A DNA stretch of 64,000 nucleotides from NCBI RefSeq assembly GCF_039697315.1, contig NZ_CP155619.1, positions 1,922,001 to 1,986,000 on the forward strand, in the 5' to 3' direction. Below, one piece after another: positions 52,458 to 64,000 of this stretch; position 1 is the stretch's first letter, and each line of letters opens with the position of its first letter. The position numbers were made by a program, and so were the translations under genes. This DNA is from Pseudomonas abietaniphila (GTDB lineage: Bacteria > Pseudomonadota > Gammaproteobacteria > Pseudomonadales > Pseudomonadaceae). A model generated the notes under the pieces. The model did not search any database. It was not told where the DNA came from and saw only the letters and a list, made by a program, of their open reading frames with translations.

Positions 52458-53540
52458 CTACCTCAGTTTCAACGTGGCAAGGCCGATCAGCACGAGAATC
52501 ACGGTGATGATCCAGAAACGGACGATCACGCGAGGCTCGGGCCAGCCTTTGAGTTCAAAGTGGTGGTGGATCGGCGCCATGCGGAAAACGCGGCGGCCGG
52601 TCAATTTAAAGGATGCGACCTGAATGACGACTGACAGGGTTTCCATCACGAACACGCCGCCCATGATGAACAGAACGATTTCCTGACGAACGATTACCGC
52701 GATGGTGCCCAGCGCTGCGCCCAGCGCCAGCGCGCCAACGTCACCCATGAACACTTGGGCCGGATACGTGTTGAACCAGAGAAAGCCCAGGCCCGCACCG
52801 ATCAACGCGCCGCAGAACACAATCAATTCGCCTGCGCCGGGAACGTAAGGAATCAGCAGGTATTCGGCGAATTTCACGTTGCCGGACAGGTAGCAGAAAA
52901 TACCCAGCGCACCGCCGACCATCACCGTCGGCAGGATCGCCAGGCCGTCCAGGCCATCGGTCAGGTTCACAGCGTTGCTGGAGCCGACGATCACGAAGTA
53001 AGTCAGGACGACGAAACCGATGCCCAACGGAATGCTGAAATCCTTGAGCATCGGGATCAGCAGCGTGGTTTCCACCGGGGTTTGCGCAGTCATATAAAGG
53101 AAGATCGCAGCGCCCAGGCCAAATACCGACTGCCAGAAATATTTCCAGCGGCTTGGCAGGCCTTTCGAGTTCTTCTCGATCACCTTGCGGTAGTCGTCCA
53201 CCCAGCCGATGCCGCCAAACAACAGGGTCACGATGAGTACGACCCATACATAACGGTTGCTCAGGTCAGCCCACAACAGGGTACTGACGCCGATGGCGGA
53301 CAGAATCAGTGCGCCGCCCATCGTCGGGGTGCCGGATTTGGACAGGTGCGATTGAGGACCGTCGTTACGGACGGATTGGCCGATCTGCTTGTTCTGCAGG
53401 GCACGGATCATCCAGGGACCGAGGCAGAGCGACAATGACAGTGCGGTGAGCACGCCAAGGATCCCGCGCAGGGTCAGGTACTGGAAGACCGCGAAGCCTT
53501 TGTAGAACTGTTGCAGATACTCGGCCAGCAGCAGCAGCAT
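52458..53540 (-). CDS. mraY: Phospho-MurNAc-pentapeptide transferase MraY
   Basis: 360-aa integral membrane enzyme that makes lipid I on undecaprenyl phosphate. About ten membrane helices are visible. The catalytic loops [25 protein letters not shown] and [13 protein letters not shown] are all intact. Its ATG shares one base with the murF stop at 53540. Confidence 0.98.
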   Translation of the reverse strand: MLLLLAEYLQQFYKGFAVFQYLTLRGILGVLTALSLSLCLGPWMIRALQNKQIGQSVRNDGPQSHLSKSGTPTMGGALILSAIGVSTLLWADLSNRYVWVVLIVTLLFGGIGWVDDYRKVIEKNSKGLPSRWKYFWQSVFGLGAAIFLYMTAQTPVETTLLIPMLKDFSIPLGIGFVVLTYFVIVGSSNAVNLTDGLDGLAILPTVMVGGALGIFCYLSGNVKFAEYLLIPYVPGAGELIVFCGALIGAGLGFLWFNTYPAQVFMGDVGALALGAALGTIAVIVRQEIVLFIMGGVFVMETLSVVIQVASFKLTGRRVFRMAPIHHHFELKGWPEPRVIVRFWIITVILVLIGLATLKLR

Positions 53541-54925
53541 TAATGTTTCTCCGCCTTCAAGGGGTAAGTCTCAGATCCGCAAAGCGCTGCCACGACGTTT
53601 TCCATCGCGGCACTGCGAGAACCTTTGATCAAAAGGGTTGTGTTTTTATCTTGCTCGGCGCGCAGCGCCTCGATCAGGTCGGCCTGATTGGCAAAATGGC
53701 GCGCATCCTGCCCGAAAGCTTTGACGGCATGGGCCATCAGTGGACCAACGGCGTACAGGGCATCGACCTTGCCGGCGGCGTACTCGCCCACGTCGCGGTG
53801 GCCCTGCTCGGCCCAGTCGCCCAGCTCGCCGATATCGCCCAGCACCAGCACGGTTCGGCCCGAGAACCCGGCGAGAATATCGGTGGCCGCCGCAACGGAA
53901 CTCGGGTTGGCATTGTAGGTGTCATCGATCACGCGAATGCCGTTGGTCGCCAGTTGCGCAACGGTGCGCCCTTTGACCGGCTGAACGTCGTTGAGCCCGG
54001 TCACGATGCCCGGCAGCGACACGTCCAGCGCGTAAGCGGCTGCCGCAGCGGCCAGCGCATTGGCAACGTTGTGCGCGCCGAGCAGATTCAATTGAACCTG
54101 CGCCGAACCGCTTGGGCCGTTCAGTGTGAACGTCGGGCAGCCGCGTGCATCAATGCCCAGGTCCGTGGCGTAGAAGTCGGCCTGACCGTTGCTGCGAGAA
54201 AAACTCAACACTTTACGGCCAGCAGCGCGGGCCACCCAGATGTCGAATGCCTTGTCGTCGCGATTCAACACCGCGACGCCACGGGCATCGAGACCTTCGA
54301 TGATTTCGCCTTTGGCTTCGACGATTTTCTCTGGCCCGCCGAACTCACCGACGTGCGCAGTCCCGGCATTGGTGAGCACCACGACGTGAGGTTTGGTCAG
54401 GCTGACGGTGAAGGCGATTTCGCCTATACGCGAGGCGCCCAACTCGATGACCGCCGCGTCAACCGCGGGCGACAGTTCGAGCAGGGTCAGGGGGACACCC
54501 AGTTCGTTGTTCAGGTTGCCTCGGGTTGCCAACACCGGACCCCGCGTACGCAGAATGCTCGCGAGCATTTCCTTGACCGTGGTTTTCCCGCTGGAACCCG
54601 TGATCGCAGCCACCGGCTTGTCTATGAAAGCATTGCGGTTCATCGCGCCCAATTGGGCAAGCGCCTTGCGCGTGTCGCCCACGATCAGTTGTGGCAACGA
54701 ACTGCCTGGAATCTCACGCTCGACCAACGCCCCTACCGCACCTTTCGCGGCGACCTGATCGAGGTAATCGTGGCCGTCGAAACGCGGGCCGGTGAGCGCC
54801 ACGAACAACTGACCCGGATTGATTGCCCGGCTGTCGATGCTGACGCCGGTAAAGCTGCAATCATCGCCAACCCGACGCGCGTCGAGTGGCAGCAACAGTT
54901 CGCTGAACGAAAGTGGCTTAAGCAT
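53540..54925 (-). CDS. murF: UDP-MurNAc-tripeptide--D-alanyl-D-alanine ligase MurF
   Basis: 461-aa Mur ligase adding D-Ala-D-Ala to complete the pentapeptide. P-loop [24 protein letters not shown], and [13 protein letters not shown] are characteristic. The ATG at 54925 gives [10 protein letters not shown] and overlaps the murE end by 8 bp; the longer frame to 54994 lies inside murE and is not expected to be used. Confidence 0.97.
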   Translation of the reverse strand: MLKPLSFSELLLPLDARRVGDDCSFTGVSIDSRAINPGQLFVALTGPRFDGHDYLDQVAAKGAVGALVEREIPGSSLPQLIVGDTRKALAQLGAMNRNAFIDKPVAAITGSSGKTTVKEMLASILRTRGPVLATRGNLNNELGVPLTLLELSPAVDAAVIELGASRIGEIAFTVSLTKPHVVVLTNAGTAHVGEFGGPEKIVEAKGEIIEGLDARGVAVLNRDDKAFDIWVARAAGRKVLSFSRSNGQADFYATDLGIDARGCPTFTLNGPSGSAQVQLNLLGAHNVANALAAAAAAYALDVSLPGIVTGLNDVQPVKGRTVAQLATNGIRVIDDTYNANPSSVAAATDILAGFSGRTVLVLGDIGELGDWAEQGHRDVGEYAAGKVDALYAVGPLMAHAVKAFGQDARHFANQADLIEALRAEQDKNTTLLIKGSRSAAMENVVAALCGSETYPLKAEKH

Positions 54926-56380
54926 GTGCAGCCTCCCATGCGTCCAGTGCCTTGGCGGCTTCTTCAAGATCGGAAAACGGATGGCGCTGGCCATCGATTT
55001 CCTGGTAATCCTCGTGTCCCTTGCCAGCCAGCACGATCACGTCGGCGGCTTGAGCCTGGGCAATGATCTGCGCGATGGCCTGACCACGGCCGGCGACGAA
55101 ATCAACGTTATCCACTGCGCTGAAGCCCGCACGGATGTCGTCGAAGATGCGCGCCGGGTCTTCTGTTCTCGGGTTGTCGTCGGTCACCAGGACCTTGTCG
55201 GCCAGACGCTCGACCACTTCGGCCATCAGCGGACGTTTGCCGCGATCGCGATCGCCACCGCAACCGAACAGACAGGCCAACTGGCCTTTGGCATGCGGAC
55301 GCAAAGCCGCGAGCACTTTTTCCAGCGCATCCGGCGTGTGGGCGTAATCAACGACCACCAGTGGACGCGATCCGCCGCCAAGACGCTGCATGCGCCCAAC
55401 CGGGCCTTCCAGGCTCGGCAGCACTTTGAGAATGTCGTCCAGCGGGTAATCGAGGCCCATCAACGCACCGACCGCAGCCAGCACGTTACTCAGATTGAAG
55501 CGACCCAGCAGACTGCTGCGCAGGACGTGATCGCCTTGGGGCGTCACAAGCGTGGCGCGCACGCCGTCATCATCGAAATGCGCGTCGCGGCAGAACAGAT
55601 AAGCGCTGCTGTCTTCCTGGCTGTAGGTGATCAAGCGCGAGGCATGGGCGGCGGCAGCGAGTTCGCGACCGAACGCATCGTCGAGGTTGATCACGCGGCA
55701 ACGCAGGTCATTCCAGGCAAATAGCTTGGCTTTGGCGGCGCCATAGGCTTCCATCGTGCCGTGGTAATCCAGATGATCACGGGACAGGTTGGTCATGACG
55801 GCGACATCGAATGCCAACGCCGTCACACGGCCCTGATCCAGACCGTGCGACGAGACTTCCATGGCGATGGCTTTGGCACCCGCCTTTTTCAGGTCGTAGA
55901 TCGTGGACTGCACCGAAATCGGGTCGGGCGTGGTGTGGATACCACTCTTCAACTCGCTATAAAAGCCAGTCCCCAAGGTGCCGATCAGGCCGCAATGCTG
56001 ACCCAGTTTGTCCAGTGCCTGCGCAATCAGTTGAGTGACGCTGGTCTTGCCATTGGTGCCGGTCACGCCGACCAGGTTCATGCCACGACTCGGGTCGCCG
56101 TAGAAACGGCCGGCGATGTCCGACAGCTGTGCAGCCAGCCCTTTGACCGGAATCATCGGGATATCGGTGATCGGAAGCACCTTGGCGCCTTCGACTTCAT
56201 AGGCGACAGCGGTGGCGCCATGAGCGATGGCGTCGGTGATGTGATCGCGCCCATCGACCTTCAGACCCGGAATCGCCAGGAAGAGATCGCCCGGACGCAC
56301 CTTGCGGCTGTCCAGCGTCAGTTCGCGAATCAACAGGTCACGATCGCTCTGGGAGAAAATCTTGCTCAGGTTAAAGGACA

Positions 56381-56381
<1 letters not shown>
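54918..56381 (-). CDS. murE: UDP-MurNAc-L-Ala-D-Glu--meso-diaminopimelate ligase MurE
   Basis: 487-aa Mur ligase adding the third residue. P-loop GTNGKTSVTQLIA is present. The DNPR motif in VTDDNPRTEDP specifies meso-diaminopimelate rather than lysine, as expected of a Gram-negative. The start shares one base with the ftsI stop. Confidence 0.98.
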
Positions 56382-58415
<2,034 letters not shown>

Positions 58416-58419
<4 letters not shown>

Positions 58420-59363
58420 CTGAGTTTCTCCGCAACACGCATGACAGCACTGCGCGAACGTGGATTGGCGCGGGTTTCATCATCGGATGCAAATTGTGCC
58501 TTGCCGATGATTTTGATCCGTGGCTCGAATGCTTGATGGCGGATGGGCAGGTTGCGCGGCATGTTGTCCGCCTCGCCCTTGACCAGCTTGCGCATGAACA
58601 GTTTGACGATGCGGTCTTCCAGCGAATGGAAGCTGATGACCACCAGACGTCCGCCCACCTCAAGGTTCTCCAGTGCGGCATCGAGGCCCGCTTCCAGATC
58701 GCCCAATTCATTATTGACGTGAATACGCAGGCCCTGGAATGCACGGGTCGCTGGATTCTTGCCTTTCTCCCAGGCCGGGTTGGCGACTTTCAGCACTTCA
58801 GCGAGGTCGGCGGTGCGTTCGAAAGGATGTGTTTCGCGACGGGCGACCACGGCACCGGCCATGCGCCGTGCGAAACGCTCTTCGCCGTATTCCTTGAAAA
58901 CACGCGCGATTTCTTCGGCGGGTGCCGTATTGACGAACTCCGCTGCACTGATCCCGCGAGACGGGTCCATGCGCATGTCCAGCGGACCATCGTTCATGAA
59001 GCTGAAGCCGCGCTCGGGATCGTCCAGCTGTGGCGAAGAAACGCCAAGGTCCAGCAGGACGCCGCTGACTTTCCCTGCCAGGCCGCGTTCCAGAGCTTCC
59101 GAGCCAAGTTCGGCAAAGCTGCGCTGCACAATGACAAAGCGGCCGTCTTCGGCCGCCAGCGCTTGCCCTGTGGCAATCGCTTGAGGATCTTTATCGAACC
59201 CGAGGAGCCGGCCATCCGGCCCCAGGCTCTGCAAGATGAGGCGACTGTGCCCGCCTCGCCCGAATGTGCCATCCAGATAGCAGCCATCGGCACGCACCGC
59301 GAGAGCCTCGACGGCTTCTTCGAGCAGTACGGTGATGTGGGTAAAGCCGCTATTCATAGTCAC
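58416..59363 (-). CDS. rsmH: 16S rRNA m4C1402 methyltransferase RsmH
   Basis: 315-aa SAM-dependent enzyme methylating N4 of C1402 in 16S rRNA. Motif I is [36 protein letters not shown] and [12 protein letters not shown] are family signatures. It overlaps mraZ by 4 bp. RsmI, encoded at 60568-61473, methylates the 2'-O of the same nucleotide. Confidence 0.98.
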
Positions 59364-59815
59364 AGGATCAAATCACGCAGTTCATCAGGCATCGCGCCCG
59401 GTTTTTGAATGGCCGCAAGGTCCGCATCAGCAAGTGCGTTCCAGGCGTCCTCATCCCACAGTTGAAACTTGTTCAGCTGGCCTACCAGCATCACTCGCTT
59501 GTCGAGCTTGGCGTATTCACGCAACCGTGGCGGCACCAGAAAACGACCGCTGCCATCCAGTTCCAGATCAACCGCATTACCGATCAGCAGTCGCTGCAGC
59601 CGACGGTTTTCTTCACGGAAAGTGGCGAGCTCACGCAGCTTGGCTTCGATCAACTCCCATTCCGGAAGTGGATAGATGCACAAACATGGATCGACGGTAT
59701 CAATGGTCACGATCAATTGGCCGGCGCTACGCGAATCCAACTCGTCACGGTACCGGCTCGGCATAGCGAGACGGCCCTTTGCATCGAGATTGATTGCGTT
59801 TGCACCACGAAACAC
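59360..59815 (-). CDS. mraZ: Transcriptional regulator MraZ
   Basis: 151-aa DNA-binding protein with two AbrB/SpoVT-like halves. Each carries the conserved DxxxR ([15 protein letters not shown] and [17 protein letters not shown]). MraZ forms a ring and binds direct repeats upstream of its own gene to repress the dcw operon. Such repeats are present at 59857-59882. First gene of the cluster. The start codon at 59815 is a GTG read on the minus strand. Confidence 0.96.
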   Translation of the reverse strand: MFRGANAINLDAKGRLAMPSRYRDELDSRSAGQLIVTIDTVDPCLCIYPLPEWELIEAKLRELATFREENRRLQRLLIGNAVDLELDGSGRFLVPPRLREYAKLDKRVMLVGQLNKFQLWDEDAWNALADADLAAIQKPGAMPDELRDLIL

Positions 59816-59856
59816 AGGCGCGATCTCCGAATATTATCTTTTTGCGCTCAAAAAAC

Positions 59857-59882
59857 CCACTTCACGCCACTTTCCGCCACTT
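59857..59882 (-). promoter_or_regulatory. MraZ operator: three AAGTGG repeats at exact 10-bp spacing
   Basis: On the minus strand AAGTGG occurs at 59882-59877, 59872-59867 and 59862-59857, a period of exactly 10 bp. MraZ boxes in other bacteria are direct TGGGN or AAAGTG-type repeats with 5-bp spacers, one DNA turn apart. The repeats start 6 bp downstream of the -10 box, so binding would block initiation. Confidence 0.8.
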
Positions 59883-59888
59883 GCGCAC

Positions 59889-59918
59889 ACTATAGGAATG
59901 CGCCCACCACACCGTCAA
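59889..59918 (-). promoter_or_regulatory. Sigma-70 promoter of the dcw cluster (Pmra)
   Basis: On the minus strand TTGACG (59918-59913), an 18-bp spacer and TATAGT (59894-59889) give a near-consensus promoter about 75 bp ahead of mraZ. It is the strongest promoter-like sequence seen near the cluster. The other part of the 59816-60126 gap (59919-60126) shows nothing beyond the rnpB tail. Confidence 0.75.
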
Positions 59919-60126
59919 GGCGACTTCTTAAGGAAAACCCTTACAGGACGGAGATTTAGGAGGGGTAACGCAGGAGTTTTGGAAAAATTCGGATCGGTCC
60001 TACAGATAAATCCGAACCGACTCAAAAAGATAAGGTTCGAAGTTAAAGTGATTTATGAGGTTTAAGATTTTTTCGGTATTACGAGGAGGATTCTGCGCGA
60101 GAAAAAACAGAGGAGGGAAAAGGTGG

Positions 60127-60481
60127 AGAGTCGATCTGTAAGCCGGGTTCTGTCGAGGACAGTCATTCCTCTACGATGGCCATCACTGGACATCTTTAGC
60201 AACCTACCCGGTTCCAGCGCGGGCCACGCCTTGGAACCCTATTTGGTCTTGCTCCGAGTGGGGTTTACCTAGCCACGAACTGTTGCCAGACGTGCGGTGC
60301 GCTCTTACCGCACCTTTTCACCCTTACCGGCACCGAAGTGCTTAGGCGGTTATTTTCTGTGGCACTTTCCGTAGGCTCACGCCCCCCAGGCGTTACCTGG
60401 CACTCCGCCCTATGGAGCCCGGACTTTCCTCCCCCCTTCATTGCGGAACAATGAAAGGCAGCGACTGTCCAATCGACTCTC
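60127..60481 (-). ncRNA. rnpB: RNase P RNA (bacterial type A)
   Basis: About 355 nt. On the minus strand the RNA begins AGAGTCGATTGGACAGTCGC. It contains the conserved core GGAGGAAAGTCCGGGCTCCA, the P15-type GGCGTGAGCC-like loops, GGTAAGGGTGAAAAGGTGCG and AGAGCGCACCG-like segments. It ends GACAGAACCCGGCTTACAGA, where the 3' ACAGATCGACTCTC pairs with the 5' end. It is the catalytic subunit that matures tRNA 5' ends. A T-rich tract follows (CTGTTTTTTCTCG at about 60098-60110). The exact ends are estimated. Confidence 0.95.
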
Positions 60482-60567
60482 CGCCGCCAAGGTTAATGGC
60501 AGGGAGGCGCAAGAACAAGCTTTAATAAGCCTCTCACACTTTTGTATGACAGGCTGACGGGGATCGG

Positions 60568-61473
60568 TCACTCGCCCTTCTGCTTGTCCAGTGCGACTTG
60601 GTACAGCAGATTCTTGCGCACCCCGGTGATCTCGGCAGCCAGTGCAGCCGCACGTTTGAGCGGCATTTCCTGTAACAGCAGATCCAGCACGCGTCGAGCC
60701 TCGGCTCCGATCACGTCTTCGCCTTCCGGCTCGCTCCAGCCTGCAACAAGCACCACACATTCGCCGCGCTGCTGATTGCTGTCGCCTTCGACAAAGGCAC
60801 GCAGCTCACCTAACGGCAACCCTTTGAGCGTTTCGAACGTTTTGGTCAGCTCACGCCCCAACACTGCGGGTCGGTCGGCACCGAAGATTTCTTCCAGATC
60901 CTGCAGGCACTCCAGAATCCGGTGCGGCGCCTCGTAGAAAATCACCGTGCGCGGTTCTTCTTTCAGCAATTCGAGACGCGCTTTGCGCCCGACCGATTTC
61001 GCTGGCAGAAAACCTTCGAAGATGAACCGGTCGGAGGGCAGTCCTGCGGCCGACAGCGCTGCGATCAGCGCACAGGCGCCAGGAACCGGAATCACCTGAA
61101 TGCCGGCCGCACGTGCCTGGCGCACCAGGTGATAACCGGGATCGGAAATCAGCGGCGTCCCCGCATCCGAGATCAGCGCCACGTTATCGCCCGCCAGCAA
61201 ACGCGCGATGAACCGGCTACCTTCGTCGCGCTCGTTATGCTCGTGGCAAGCGGCCAACGGCGTTGCTATGCCGAAATGTTGCATCAGTCGTAATGAATGC
61301 CGGGTATCTTCGGCGGCAATCAGGGCCACCTCGCGCAACACCTTCAAGGCACGTACGCTCATGTCATCCAGGTTGCCGATTGGCGTGGCCACCACATAAA
61401 GCGAGCCTGTAGTGGAATTCAAAGCACCCGGAGCAGTCAAAGCGCACACCTCATGTTCGGTAAAAGCCTGCAT
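60568..61473 (-). CDS. rsmI: 16S rRNA 2'-O-ribose C1402 methyltransferase RsmI
   Basis: 301-aa SAM-dependent enzyme of the tetrapyrrole-methylase fold. The N-terminal LYVVATPIGNLDDMSVRALKV and SDAGTPLISDPGYHLV signatures are canonical. It works on the same nucleotide as RsmH. The ATG at 61473 adds about 25 residues before the conserved core, more than in most homologs, so a later non-ATG start is possible. It is divergent from lpoA. Confidence 0.94.
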   Translation of the reverse strand: MQAFTEHEVCALTAPGALNSTTGSLYVVATPIGNLDDMSVRALKVLREVALIAAEDTRHSLRLMQHFGIATPLAACHEHNERDEGSRFIARLLAGDNVALISDAGTPLISDPGYHLVRQARAAGIQVIPVPGACALIAALSAAGLPSDRFIFEGFLPAKSVGRKARLELLKEEPRTVIFYEAPHRILECLQDLEEIFGADRPAVLGRELTKTFETLKGLPLGELRAFVEGDSNQQRGECVVLVAGWSEPEGEDVIGAEARRVLDLLLQEMPLKRAAALAAEITGVRKNLLYQVALDKQKGE

Positions 61474-61695
61474 TGTACAGGTTCAGGCGAGTCTCACAGG
61501 GAGATTGAAAAATGCACGGACACTTGCGTTCACACCTTTCCATGATTGCCGTCCGACAGGGAAAACCACTGACTGAAGCGCTCATTTGCCCTTCAGGGCG
61601 ACCTATATCGCCGCTTTAACGCCTACAACATCGCGCCCCGGCCAGTGCTTGGGTACAATTCCACGCTAATTTGCTCGAGTATCAGGAACATATAC

Positions 61696-63510
61696 ATGAT
61701 CGCTTGCCTGCGGCTGTTCTCTGCCCTCTGCCTGGCTGCCTTGTTGGCCGCTTGTGCCGGTTCGCCCTCCTCCAGCCTTGGCGAATTGCCACGCACCCCT
61801 GACGCCAGCATCGAGCAGTTGCTCGAACAAGCCACCGCAGCCAAGTCGCCCGACCAGGCGGCGTTGCTCCGACTGACCGCTGCCGACCTCGCTGCGCGCC
61901 AGAACAACCCGGGGCGCGCGGCCAGCATTCTTGAGCAGGTCCAGATGGATCAGCTCAAGACTGACAAACAGATCTACGCCAACACCCTGTCCGCCGAACT
62001 CGCATTGGGCCGCAGTCAGCCGAAAGCTGCACTGACCGCGCTCAACCACCCCAGCATGCAACACTTGGGTGAAATGCCGGTCGACCTGCAGATCCGCACC
62101 CACACCGTTCGCGCCCGCGCACTGGAAGCCGACGGCCAGACCCTCGCCGCAGCCAGCGAACGCGTCTTCATGGGCCCACTGCTTCAAGGCGATGCCTTGT
62201 CGGCCAACAACGACGCCATCTGGACACTCGTTGCCGCGCTCCCACCTGAGCAACTGCAGAGCACGAGCAACGATGACATGGGCGGCTGGTTGAGCCTGGC
62301 CCGCGCGGTCAAAGGCGCTGGTACGCTGGAACAGCAACAGGCAGCCATCGACAACTGGAAAGCGCAGAATCCGCAGCACCCTGCCGCGCGCCAACTGCCG
62401 ACTTCTCTGGCCCAGTTGCGCGACCTCAAAAGCGCGCCACTGACCAAAATCGCCCTGCTGTTGCCTCAAGACGGCCCGCTCGCTTCTGTCGCCCGCGCCC
62501 TGCGTGACGGCTTCATGGCGGCCCATTATCAGGCACAGCAAGCCGGTCAGAAGCCACCGGCCATTGAAGTGTTCGACAGCTCGCGCGTGACCTCGATGGA
62601 CGCGTTTTATGCACAGGCCAAGGCGGCTGGCGTGCAAATGGTGGTCGGCCCACTGGAAAAACCATTGGTCAAACAGCTGAGCGCTCATCAGCAATTGCCT
62701 ATCACCACGCTGGCCCTGAACTACAGCGACGTCACCACACAAGGCCCTGCCGAGCTGTTCCAGTTTGGTCTGGCTGCCGAAGACGAAGCGCGCGAAGTTG
62801 CACGCCGCGCTTGGGCAGACGGCAAGCGCAGCGCAGTGGCCATGGTTCCAAAAGGCGAATGGGGTGATCGCGTACTCGACGCCTTCCGTCAAAGCTGGCA
62901 GGCCAAAGGCGGCACTTTCCTTGGCGTCGAACGTATCGATCAGCCTGTAGCGCTGGCTCAGCAAGTCGCCGACCTGTTCCAGCTGCGCAACAGCGAAGGC
63001 CGCGCACAACGCCTGCAAAGCACCACCGGTGCGCAGATGGCTGCCCAGCCGAGTCGCCGCCAAGACGTAGACTTCATGTTCCTGGCCGCAACGCCGCAAC
63101 AGGCCCAGCAGATCAAACCGACCATGGTCTTCCAGTACGCAGGCGACGTGCCCGTCTATGCCACCTCGCACTTGTTTACCAACAGCGGCGATCAGGCGAT
63201 GTACAACGATCTGGCGGGCGTACGCTTCTGCGAAACCCCTTGGTTGCTGAATGCCGCCGATCCCCTGCGCCAGCAAGTCACCACGCAGTGGCCACAAGCG
63301 GGCGGCAGCCTGGGACGTCTTTACGCCATGGGCATCGACGCCTATCGCCTGGCGCCTCGCCTGACTCAATTGAAAACCCTGCCTGAAAGCCGCATCGACG
63401 GCCTGTCGGGCAGCCTGGCCATCGGGCAAGGTCAGCGCATCGAGCGTCAACTGCCTTGGGCACAGTTCGTCGACGGCAAGGTCCAGCGCCTGCCGGACAC
63501 CGCGCCTTGA
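61696..63510 (+). CDS. lpoA: Penicillin-binding protein activator LpoA (LppC family)
   Basis: 604-aa outer-membrane lipoprotein that stimulates a class A PBP from the outside. Lipobox LAAC gives Cys19 after the signal MIACLRLFSALCLAALLAA. The N-terminal half is TPR-like helical (DQAALLRLTAADLAARQN, ALTALNHPSMQHLG). The C-terminal half has a type-I periplasmic-binding fold (TKIALLLPQDGPLASVARALRDGF). In Pseudomonas the PBP1a/1b partners may differ from those in E. coli. The ATG at 61696 has AGGA 8 nt upstream; the ATG at 61645 would spoil the signal. Confidence 0.92.
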   Translation: MIACLRLFSALCLAALLAACAGSPSSSLGELPRTPDASIEQLLEQATAAKSPDQAALLRLTAADLAARQNNPGRAASILEQVQMDQLKTDKQIYANTLSAELALGRSQPKAALTALNHPSMQHLGEMPVDLQIRTHTVRARALEADGQTLAAASERVFMGPLLQGDALSANNDAIWTLVAALPPEQLQSTSNDDMGGWLSLARAVKGAGTLEQQQAAIDNWKAQNPQHPAARQLPTSLAQLRDLKSAPLTKIALLLPQDGPLASVARALRDGFMAAHYQAQQAGQKPPAIEVFDSSRVTSMDAFYAQAKAAGVQMVVGPLEKPLVKQLSAHQQLPITTLALNYSDVTTQGPAELFQFGLAAEDEAREVARRAWADGKRSAVAMVPKGEWGDRVLDAFRQSWQAKGGTFLGVERIDQPVALAQQVADLFQLRNSEGRAQRLQSTTGAQMAAQPSRRQDVDFMFLAATPQQAQQIKPTMVFQYAGDVPVYATSHLFTNSGDQAMYNDLAGVRFCETPWLLNAADPLRQQVTTQWPQAGGSLGRLYAMGIDAYRLAPRLTQLKTLPESRIDGLSGSLAIGQGQRIERQLPWAQFVDGKVQRLPDTAP

Positions 63511-63881
63511 TCCCAGGCAACACGCGTCGAACCGTGGGGCAGGAGGCAGAAGCCTGTGCCCTGCGGCACCTGCAAGAACAGGGCTTACAGCTGATTACGC
63601 GGAATTGGTCATGCAAACGCGGCGAGCTTGATCTGGTCATGCTCGACGGCGATACAGTAGTATTCGTCGAAGTTCGCTATCGGCGCCACGCTGGATGGGG
63701 TGGCGCGCTGGAAAGCGTTGACGTTCGCAAGCAGGAAAAGCTCACCCTGGCCGCACAATGGTTCCTGCAAAGCGAGTCGGAATGGGCGGATTCACCCTGC
63801 CGTTTCGATGTCGTCGCGATCAATGGCGACCCGGGCAACGGGCCTGCATTGAATTGGTTGCAGAACGCCTTCGACAGCTGA
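63507..63881 (+). CDS. yraN: UPF0102 protein YraN (predicted endonuclease-like fold)
   Basis: 124-aa protein of unknown role with a PD-(D/E)XK-like core: GELDLVMLDGDTVVFVEVRYRR. The C-terminus CRFDVVAINGDPGNGPALNWLQNAFDS is typical. The TTG at 63507 overlaps the lpoA stop as TTGA and gives MIPGNTRRTVGQEAEA, the usual start region of the family. Longer frames would lie within lpoA. In many gamma-proteobacteria it sits between lpoA and a SIS-domain gene (diaA), as expected here beyond the window. Confidence 0.88.
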   Translation: MIPGNTRRTVGQEAEACALRHLQEQGLQLITRNWSCKRGELDLVMLDGDTVVFVEVRYRRHAGWGGALESVDVRKQEKLTLAAQWFLQSESEWADSPCRFDVVAINGDPGNGPALNWLQNAFDS

Positions 63882-64000
63882 CAATGCTGCTGATCGCCAC
63901 CTGCACCGCCAAGCTCGCCGACACACAAACCCACACCGTTTTTTTTGCTCTTTGCTTTGCGGGCTGCACAGTTTTGTGCCGGGAAGCCGATGACTGTCTT
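63882..64000. other. Intergenic tail at the window end
   Basis: 119 bp after yraN with no start codon that I can assign. It contains a run of eight T at about 63940-63947. The SIS-domain gene usually found next (diaA/gmhA-like) would start beyond the edge. Confidence 0.4.

Overview
The window reads as chromosomal DNA of a Pseudomonas species outside P. aeruginosa (fluorescens/syringae side of the genus). This rests on GC-rich codon use, the Pseudomonas-type REP/REPIN repeats, and a gene order that matches, from memory, the stretch sodB to yraN (about PA4365 to PA4424) of P. aeruginosa PAO1. The species cannot be named from this sequence alone.

Layout. 1-3.3 kb: tail of a probable LysE-type exporter, Fe superoxide dismutase sodB, and the c-di-GMP phosphodiesterase bifA. 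3.4-9.5 kb: an iron-linked envelope cluster (imelysin/M75 lipoprotein behind a Fur box, di-haem oxidoreductase lipoprotein, second imelysin-like lipoprotein, Tat-like DUF1513 protein), split by a small gene with two AP2-like domains. 9.5-13.8 kb: a two-gene RND efflux system. 13.8-18.6 kb: the colRS two-component system, flanked by a methyltransferase/inaA/small-protein operon and a PAP2 phosphatase; both flanking promoters carry the same ColR-like poly-T box. 18.6-21.4 kb: a repeat island with four tandem ~230-bp REPIN units, one split by a 1249-bp IS3-family element with a frameshifted transposase, bracketed by two inverted ~300-bp repeats.

21.5-40.7 kb: mostly housekeeping genes: groEL/groES, fxsA, a HugZ-like FMN protein, a DUF481 protein, an alkyltransferase-like protein, ampG, an MscS channel, yajQ, panE, a PAS sensor kinase, a PduO-type cobalamin adenosyltransferase, a Nudix/ThiE-like fusion, a GST, argJ, secA and dciA. 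40.7-41.9 kb: a second repeat island built from the same parts as the first, in the opposite orientation.

42-59.9 kb: the complete dcw (division and cell wall) cluster on the minus strand, mraZ to lpxC, sixteen tightly packed or overlapping genes that make the peptidoglycan precursor, polymerise it at the septum and build the Z-ring. It is headed by a clear sigma-70 promoter overlapped by three 10-bp-spaced AAGTGG repeats, the expected MraZ operator. 60.1-64 kb: RNase P RNA, rsmI, and divergently lpoA and yraN. No tRNA, rRNA, CRISPR array, prophage or defence island was seen. The least ordinary content is the pair of composite repeat islands, the iron cluster with its AP2-gene insertion, and the ColR box pair.
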